From contig JAJEKV010000498.1 in the NCBI GenBank assembly GCA_021234155.1, positions 64,001-128,000 of the forward strand: a stretch of 64,000 bases of DNA, given 5' to 3'. The translations under genes and the position numbers were made by a program. Position 1 is the stretch's first letter, and every line of letters starts with the position of its first letter. This stretch comes from Isoetes taiwanensis. Lineage: Eukaryota; Streptophyta; Lycopodiopsida; Isoetales; Isoetaceae. Below, one piece after another: positions 57,589 through 64,000 of this stretch. Under the pieces are notes generated by a model that was not told where the DNA came from, did not search any database, and saw only the letters and a list, made by a program, of their open reading frames with translations.

Positions 57589-59228
57589 TGTGGCCTTCAT
57601 TTGCTAAACATATCGCAGCCCGTTTGTACACTCGGCCAGAAATCCCCGTCCGGCTCATCAACCGCGACAGGGCCCTCCGTCTATCCCGCACTCACGGAAT
57701 CCTCCTCAAGTCGCGGGAAGGTTCTGTGAAAGGTGTCTTGCGTGCCCTCCCTATGGGCTCCTATCCAGCGAAGCATAACACGCGAGAACTAGCAATACAA
57801 TACAATATGCTACCTCGAGGGGTAGCTCAATCGCATATCCATAGATGCAAAGAACATAATCATATGCCATAAAACATGAGAGCTCCTACCGTGGCTCCGG
57901 CCACGAAAAGGGAAGTCGATTTGGATAGGCCTCAAGATAGAGCAGAACCGAATCATAACAATGGGCGGGGCTGACATAAGACAATGGCTAGGGTTGACCA
58001 CTCCATCCGCCCCTCCCCAGTGCATACTTTGCGGATGGGCTAGATCAAAGCCGCGGGCATGACTCTAACCTTGGGATACGCAATCCCATAGCATCACCCA
58101 TGGGACTACTCGAGTTGCATCTCCACCGTCCGGACGAGGTAGGAAGGGTTGCATCTCCCTTCCCCGAGGTCTAGAGGCTCCACGGGCGGCTAGAGGAATC
58201 GTGGCACACGATTGCATTACCCGAACCCCCAAAACAAAGCCAAGGCGACACTTGCAGCTCTTGAGAGGCAGGGCGACACCATTGCCCCAGGAGGTGTCAG
58301 ACCCATGCTCGGCCCACACGAAGTGACCGACCATAAGCCTAGCCCACTGTGGGATCCCCCGAAGCCCCCACTCGGCAGGGATCCCTCCTCCATCTTACCT
58401 CTAGCCCCGTTGTGTGTTGCTGAGTCACATCATAGCTTCCATAGCCCGGTGGGTTCCTATGCACAGGCCGCAACTAGTAGGAACTAAGGGATCTACACTA
58501 GGAGCATACTACATATGGCCCTAGGTCTCTACCCCCCTTCCCAACACAAGAGGAACAATATGATCAACCATCATCACATAAACATCATGAACAACATCAT
58601 ATGAACATCTTAACCTAATCATACATATCTAACTATCAGTTAGGGTTCCTTGATTAGGGTTCAAGATGTTCAACAATGGATCTAGGGTGGCTCTACTCTA
58701 GACACAAAATACTAACCCACCTGGAATGCTAACTTCCAGATGAACTCACATGAACTCTACTCAACCTACCTCCTCCAGAAGCGCTTCCTCCCATCCCTGG
58801 CGTCTCCATGCTCCTAGACGTGGTTCGAAGGCTTGCTCCCTCTACGATCATACACACCCTCAAGGGGCTGCTGCTCCAGGCTAGACTATGACGAACGGTG
58901 CTCGAAACGGGGTTTCGGGCACGTGGATGAGAGCTCAGGTGCTAGGTCAGGGAAAAGGGTCTAGGGTTAGGGTTAGAGCTCATATAGGTGTGGGTCCACG
59001 TGGGATGCCACGTGGCACCACTAGGATGAGGCCGTGTGGCGGTTGCTCCAATAGGATAAGGCCATGTGGAAATGGGTCTTATCCTAAGGTTATCTAAGTT
59101 AAGCAATTAACTTAGATGTGCACCCCTTGCCACTTATCTAAGGCATACAAGGCTACCTAGATAGACTTGTATGGTGACGGGTCCAGGAATATACGTATTT
59201 ATGGCGTATATTCCCTTGGAACGTCACA
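57589..59228 (-). repeat. Gypsy 5' LTR
   Basis: About 1.64 kb, from TGTGG (57589) to CGTCACA (59228) on plus. The right-hand 800 bases are almost base-for-base identical to 47090-47906. Two GGGTTAGGGTTAG-type units occur within it (about 58963) but do not form a telomeric array. Confidence 0.9.
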
Positions 59229-59233
59229 GAGAC
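59229..59233. repeat. 5-bp target duplication of gypsy, right (GAGAC)
   Basis: Matches 46273-46277. Confidence 0.85.
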
Positions 59234-59376
59234 AAAGATTGTTAAATGGGTGGAAGAGAATGATTTGAGAGCTAAAGGGCAAGCGGGTTTCCGGCAAAAG
59301 CACTCTATTGTTGATCACCTGGTGACTCTCAGGGTTGCGATGGAGGCGGTGAAGGGTAAGAAAAAACCTATATATC

Positions 59377-60468
59377 TTGCATTCATTGATTTTAGTAAAG
59401 CTTTTGGTATGGTTCCTAGAGAACGTTTGTTTGAAAGAAATGGAAAAGCTAAATATTCCAGTGGAATATAGAGATGCAACCAGGCTGATTTATGAAAAAG
59501 TGTTAGTGGAGCTGTCTTTTCCTTTTAAGGATGAATGTAATGATAGGGTGGTGAGCAATGTAGGTGTCAAACAGGGCTGTCCTTTGTCTCCCACTCTTTT
59601 TGGGCTGTTTATCGATGGGCTAGAAGAATGGATTATGCAGCAGGGTGGTCCAGGAACACTTATTGCAGGATATGTGCTGGCTCTGCTACTTTATGCGGAT
59701 GATGTAGTGTTGATGTCAAGGGAAAATACAGGGATCCAGAGACATCTTGATGCACTGGCTAATTTCTCCGATTCAATGGGGATGAAAGTGAATTTAGCCA
59801 AGTCTAAGACTATGGTGGTGGGTTCAAAGAAGAATTGTGATCTCTATTATAAGGGTGAAAAGCTAGAATCCACGGATACATATAAATATTTGGGTCTAGT
59901 GCTTGATAAGAACTTCAGGTGGAACAGATGCATAGAGCAGAGAGTCAATGGAGGTTTTAAGTCCCTTTATGCTATGCAGAGGAGTTGTGGTAAGGCACAT
60001 GTTTTGAATATGCACATGAAGAAGATGTTATATAAAGTCTTGGTTCAATCAGTAGTTCTCTACGGATGTGAAGTGTGGGGGCCCGGGCTGCCAGCATGTT
60101 TGTGGAGAAGAGTGGAGAAGGTTCAAAAGAGATTTTTGTGTACAGAACTTGGGGTAAAAACCCAAACTCCGTATGAGATGATGATGGCAGAGTGTGGCAT
60201 GATTCCTTTGGAAGGGGAAGCTCTTATTCAGACATTGATCTATGTAAATAAGGTGAAAGGTTTAGAAGATACTAGACTGCCCAATCTAGCTATGAGTGAA
60301 AGTGAAGGAAAGGGATGGTACAGGAATATTAAAGAATGGTTGCTGAAATGGAATCTAAAACTTGAGGACTGCCCATCCACGGAAATAAGGGGATGGGTGA
60401 TTACGGGCATACGTGCGGGTGTGGAAAAAATCCTAAAGTCAAGATGGAAGCATACAGGAATAACATGA
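59377..60468 (+). CDS. LINE-F reverse transcriptase (open frame, lacks motif A start)
   Basis: A 363-residue frame with GVKQGCPLSPTLFGLFIDGL (motif B), LLLYADDVVLMSR (motif C, YADD intact), NLAKSKTMVVG (motif D), YKYLGLVLDKNFRWNRC and CEVWGPGLPACLWRRVEKVQ. Motif A (YLAFIDFSKAFGMV) lies just upstream in another frame (59250-59471), and its last conserved D is G there. A frame change near 60400 separates the C-terminal part. In LINE-E the same region is one open frame. Confidence 0.82.
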   Translation: MHSLILVKLLVWFLENVCLKEMEKLNIPVEYRDATRLIYEKVLVELSFPFKDECNDRVVSNVGVKQGCPLSPTLFGLFIDGLEEWIMQQGGPGTLIAGYVLALLLYADDVVLMSRENTGIQRHLDALANFSDSMGMKVNLAKSKTMVVGSKKNCDLYYKGEKLESTDTYKYLGLVLDKNFRWNRCIEQRVNGGFKSLYAMQRSCGKAHVLNMHMKKMLYKVLVQSVVLYGCEVWGPGLPACLWRRVEKVQKRFLCTELGVKTQTPYEMMMAECGMIPLEGEALIQTLIYVNKVKGLEDTRLPNLAMSESEGKGWYRNIKEWLLKWNLKLEDCPSTEIRGWVITGIRAGVEKILKSRWKHTGIT

Positions 60469-60539
60469 ACCCCCCTGTTATAATGGGCGCATTATCGAGA
60501 AGTGATGTATCCGTCTTGAACATAAGGAGATCTCACGCA

Positions 60540-60860
60540 TACGCTTGAGTTCTCATCATTTGAGCATAGAGGAAGGTCGATGGAAGAACATACCAAGGGA
60601 TAGCCTATGCGAGAATTGGGGTGTGTGGCCAAGATGAGGTTGAGGATGAGGTGCATACCATTTTGTTGTGTCCAACAGATGAAGTCTTGAGGCAAAGATA
60701 TGGGATACAAGGCACATTAGCAGGGGCGTGTTTGGCTTGCCCCTTCCATTCTGGGTGGTTTTATCATAGATGTTTTAAAATTAGGAGAACTTATATTGAT
60801 AGTATAGATGCACTTTTACAAGATGATGAAGATGAGATAGAATTGAGAGAGATGGCATGA
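60540..60860 (+). pseudogene. LINE-F C-terminal zinc-finger region, broken
   Basis: Traces of LSIEEGRWKNIPRD and of a finger reading VCGQDEVEDEVHTILLC, shared with the other copies, occur in two frames. Confidence 0.65.
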
Positions 60861-60918
60861 TGATCCAACCTGTGGAAGCTCATTTGATGAATGGTTTGAT
60901 GTAGAAGATAATTTGAAG

Positions 60919-60950
60919 CGTCGATAGACTGATGGTCTCAAAAGAGGCGT
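60919..60950 (+). promoter_or_regulatory. LINE 3' hairpin, copy F
   Basis: Inner stem AGAC (60926-60929) with GTCT (60935-60938); outer GCGTC pairs with GGCGT through one wobble. Confidence 0.68.
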
Positions 60951-60972
60951 AATAATAAAACATTTCATTTCA

Positions 60973-60975
<3 letters not shown>

Positions 60976-61059
<84 letters not shown>
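60976..61059 (+). repeat. (CT)n tail of LINE-F
   Basis: 84 bases of CT dinucleotides. Confidence 0.97.
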
Positions 61060-61835
<776 letters not shown>

Positions 61836-62808
61836 CCGAAGTTGTGGCGACGTCACCCCATGGTCGTGACGAACTCTCGCATCACCTCCCGCGATGAGCT
61901 CGAACGGTGCCTTCTTCCTAATCGAGATTAGTGCCTTTGTTGAAAGTGCTTAATCTCCCGGAAGACACGGGAGTGTATCGAATTAGACCCGTGATGGACC
62001 TTCTTCGGCTTCTCCGGTGGTGGCGGTGGCGGCTTGGGCTGGTTCTTGGCTGGACGCCCCCCCCTCCACGTAGCGGTCGACGTTCTGACGGCAATACCAG
62101 TCATTATACCTCTTCCACCGACGGAGGTATTCCTGGTATGCTTTGAGGCGGCGTCGAGCAGCGCTCTTTCGCCCGAGGCGGGCGGCTTCGCCCCCTTCTG
62201 CTTCTTGACCACCTTAGGTGGCTCGGGCCACTTTGGGTAAGGTGGTCTGGCGTCCCGAGGTTTGAGGTTCCCCGGCCTTTCGTCCTCCTACGTTTTCTTC
62301 CTCTTGACCTCCTCTTCTACCTCCTCCCATGCGGTTCTTCAATAACGCCGGTCTTGCAGGCGGTCGTTCCTTCTCTTCGTTCTTCTCTCTTCTTGCTGCC
62401 CGAACTCCGGCTCCCATTCCCTCTTCTTCCTAGCGGTCCTCTCTTCTGGCCACTCAGCAACCTTCTCCTTGCCCTTCTTCTTCGGCACTGAAGGGCCCGC
62501 CTCTTCCACCTGCTCTTCGACTTGCTCTTCCACCTGCTCTTCCACTTCCGTGTCTGAGTGAGGCCCAAAATGGCGGGACTCGTCAGTTCTCTGGGTGCCC
62601 GCCGACGAAGAGCTGCTGCTGTTACACACGTCTCCTCAGATCGCGGGTAGGTTTTCGTCACGCCGCTGCTGGAGGGAAGCTGCTCTTCCCCCTTCTTGGG
62701 TCGAAGGTGCTCCGGGATCCTCTTCGTATGTCGACCCGCTGCTGCTTGGGCCATCGAGAGCGTGGGTCGCTCGTTGTATTTCCTAGCTGTTTGCTTGGTT
62801 CTTGCCAT
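61836..62808 (-). CDS. Histone H3-like ORF, copy 2 (N-terminal part open, truncated in fold)
   Basis: It starts with [17 protein letters not shown]; the first ten residues are identical to H3, and this copy reads through codon 11 where copy 1 has a stop. Acidic repeats (VEEQ three times in the 62629-62339 frame), KKKGKEK (possible nuclear signal), PPPPPPEKP and REIKHFQQ (H3 alpha-N, compare REIRRYQKS) follow in order, though across frames. The copy ends near 61836, before alpha-2 and alpha-3. The ATG is 567 bases from the PBS, nearly the same spacing as copy 1. Because both copies share tail, insert and fold start, the chimera was already in the family's ancestor. Confidence 0.82.
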
Positions 62809-63375
62809 ACTTAACGGTGGGGAAAACAGATGACGTAAGGCTGATCAAGAGAGATAAGGTGGAGGAAAGTTTGGAGGGAAAAATGAGGTGTCAGGGATAT
62901 TTAAAGAGGAGGGTCCCTGAGAATATTCCCTACCATTAATAGGCCTACTTATTAGCCCCCCTTATTAATTACTCTATAGTACCCTTATTATTAATGTATA
63001 TTTAATTTTTAATATATACTGAAATTCGTATTATACCTTTAATTTTCAAATTTCCTAATGGTTTGAGGTGTTAATTATGGATTTGCGCCATTTTTCACTC
63101 GGGTCTCCGATTGGTATGATTCTTCGACCCATTTTAAGTGAAATTTGATGCAGATGCATAATTTTCACTCCAATTTTACTAGGAGGTAAATTTGGCTCGT
63201 TTATTCCTTCGTCTAACACTTAACCTAATTCCTGACCCCCTACCTAGGAGAAAAAAAAAAAATTCCCCTATTTTCGCGGTTCAATGGTGGAAATGTTTAT
63301 TTCACACCCCTATAGGCCTGTTAGACTACTTTCCTGGTTATGGTCAGTGCTAGTTCTTGGTCAACCAAGAACATC

Positions 63376-63387
63376 GCTCTGATACCA
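63376..63387 (-). other. Primer binding site, second gypsy
   Basis: Minus strand TGGTATCAGAGC, one base from the LTR. Confidence 0.9.
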
Positions 63388-63388
63388 T

Positions 63389-64000
63389 TGTGACGCTCCC
63401 TGCTAAACATACGGCCTATTGTACACTCGCAGGAAATCCCCGTCCGGCTCATCAACCGCATGGGCCCTCCGTCTATCCCCTGGCACGGAATCCTCCGCGG
63501 TCGGGAAGGGGACACGAAGGTGTCTTGGCGTTTAGTCTAGTGGTAATACACTAGGTCTAGCAACTATAGGTCTCGAGTTCGACCGCCTTGAAATCGCACT
63601 CAAGCGAATTTGGGTGTCAAAACCCCGCACGTTTAATGTAAAGTGGTTTGGGGCAGGGGCCCAACAAAGCAATGTAGTGTGGTGTGTGGTCACATGTCCA
63701 GTTGGATCTTTGCCTAGTGGCGTGACGTTAAAATACTATCTATCTATCTATCCTATGGGCTCCTATCACAGCGGAAGCATAACACGCGAGAACTAGCAAT
63801 ACAATACAATATGCTACCTCGAGGGTAGCTCAATCGCATATCCATAGATGCACGTAACATAATCATATGCCATAAAACATGAGAGCTCCTACCCGCGGGT
63901 TCACACGAAAAGGGAAGTCGAATCGACCGGATAGGCCTCAAGATAGAGCGAGGCAGAATCATAACAATGGCTGGGGTGACATAAGACAATGGCTAGGGTT
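63389..64000 (-). repeat. 5' LTR of second gypsy (partial, interrupted by SINE)
   Basis: Begins TGTGACGCTCCCTGCTAAAC and matches the left part of the other LTRs on both sides of the SINE. It gives the intact terminal TGTGACG lacking at 46278. Confidence 0.88.
63531..63752 (+). mobile_element. tRNA-derived SINE inserted in the LTR, (CTAT)n tail
   Basis: TAGTCTAGTGGTAATACAC carries a Pol III A box (63533-63543), and TCTCGAGTTCGACC carries the B box (about 63575-63584), typical of a tRNA-derived head. The body and end match the SINE at 38979-39210 (GGCCCAACAAAGCAATGTAG, TGGATCTTTGCCTAGTGG, CGTGACGTTAAAA). The tail is CTAT repeats instead of CT. It replaces a few bases of the LTR between GTGTCTTGGCG and CTATGGGCTCC. 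About 200 bases plus tail. Confidence 0.82.

Larger units (their letters stand above)
46278..59228 (-). mobile_element. Ty3/gypsy LTR retrotransposon carrying a histone H3-like ORF (12.95 kb)
   Basis: The element lies on the minus strand between two 1.63-1.64-kb LTRs that differ only by scattered substitutions and short indels, so the insertion is recent. Order in its own direction: 5' LTR (59228-57589), tRNA-iMet PBS (57584-57573), leader of about 570 bases, H3-like ORF (56999-55910), unassigned spacer (55909-53400), gag (about 53400-52080), protease (52073-51831), RT/RNase H (about 51330-49970), integrase (about 49960-48720), PPT (47918-47908) and 3' LTR (47906-46278). The PR-RT-RH-IN order places it in Ty3/gypsy. 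A target duplication GAGAC is present. The pol frames are broken many times. Confidence 0.88.
59229..60975 (+). mobile_element. LINE-F, right part
   Basis: It continues LINE-F after the gypsy insertion with KIVKWVEENDLRAKGQAGFR, in register with SVLET at 46277. It contains the rest of RT, the C-terminal zinc finger region, the 3' hairpin (60919-60950) and an AATAATAAAACATTTCATTT end. Confidence 0.87.
61836..64000 (-). mobile_element. Second gypsy copy of the same family, 5' part, runs off the window
   Basis: From about 61836 rightwards the DNA is collinear with 56045-57830 of the first element (H3-like ORF, leader, PBS, start of 5' LTR) with many small differences. It breaks off on the left inside the H3-like fold. 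The LTR continues past the window edge and carries a SINE. Confidence 0.85.

Overview
The window looks like repeat-dense nuclear DNA of a land plant. The evidence is a spliceosomal-intron copy of the NatA auxiliary subunit NAA15 with plant-like sequence, a PLS-type PPR fragment, a plant-type EF-hand gene with telo-box/ABRE promoter motifs, a DUF4283 L1 element and chromovirus-like Ty3/gypsy elements primed by initiator tRNA-Met. The abundance of LINEs whose tails are (CT)n rather than poly(A) may point to a fern, lycophyte or gymnosperm rather than a well-studied angiosperm, but this is a guess. Almost every long reading frame is interrupted. Because indels between repeat copies often fall at CG/CCGG sites, part of this damage could be base-calling error rather than decay.

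Layout. 0-5 kb: a 0.7-kb foldback element, then an old minus-strand gypsy remnant (LTR plus integrase 3' end). 5-9 kb: a PPR fragment and a 1.9-kb L1-type retrocopy holding only ORF1 (DUF4283), flanked by a 17-bp target duplication. 9.1-15.3 kb: a multi-exon NAA15 gene with several frame breaks. 16.8-19 kb: a small foldback element, a broken EF-hand gene behind a recognisable promoter, and a three-unit tandem repeat. 22.9-24.9 kb: a decayed hAT transposase on the minus strand. 28.3-61.2 kb: an unbroken head-to-tail train of plus-strand LINE copies (called 0, A, B, C, D, E and F here) and tRNA-derived SINE copies, every junction of which is a (CT)n tract.

The youngest-looking feature is a near-complete 12.95-kb Ty3/gypsy element (46278-59228, minus strand) inserted into LINE-F with a GAGAC target duplication. 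Read in its own direction it has LTR, PBS, leader, a histone H3-like ORF, a long unassigned spacer, gag, protease, RT/RNase H, integrase, PPT and LTR. The H3-like ORF begins with the first ten codons of histone H3 ([10 protein letters not shown]), carries a long charged and proline-rich insert, and ends with an unmistakable H3 C-terminus ([11 protein letters not shown], then MPKDI). A second copy of the same family at 61.8-64 kb has the same LTR-PBS-leader-H3 order, so the histone reading frame belongs to the family and is not a chance neighbour.

The two systems most worth following are (1) this histone-carrying retrotransposon and (2) the (CT)n-tailed LINE family. The latter appears to use the tail of one copy as the landing site of the next, and its 3' end carries a two-stem RNA hairpin supported by compensatory changes among seven copies.
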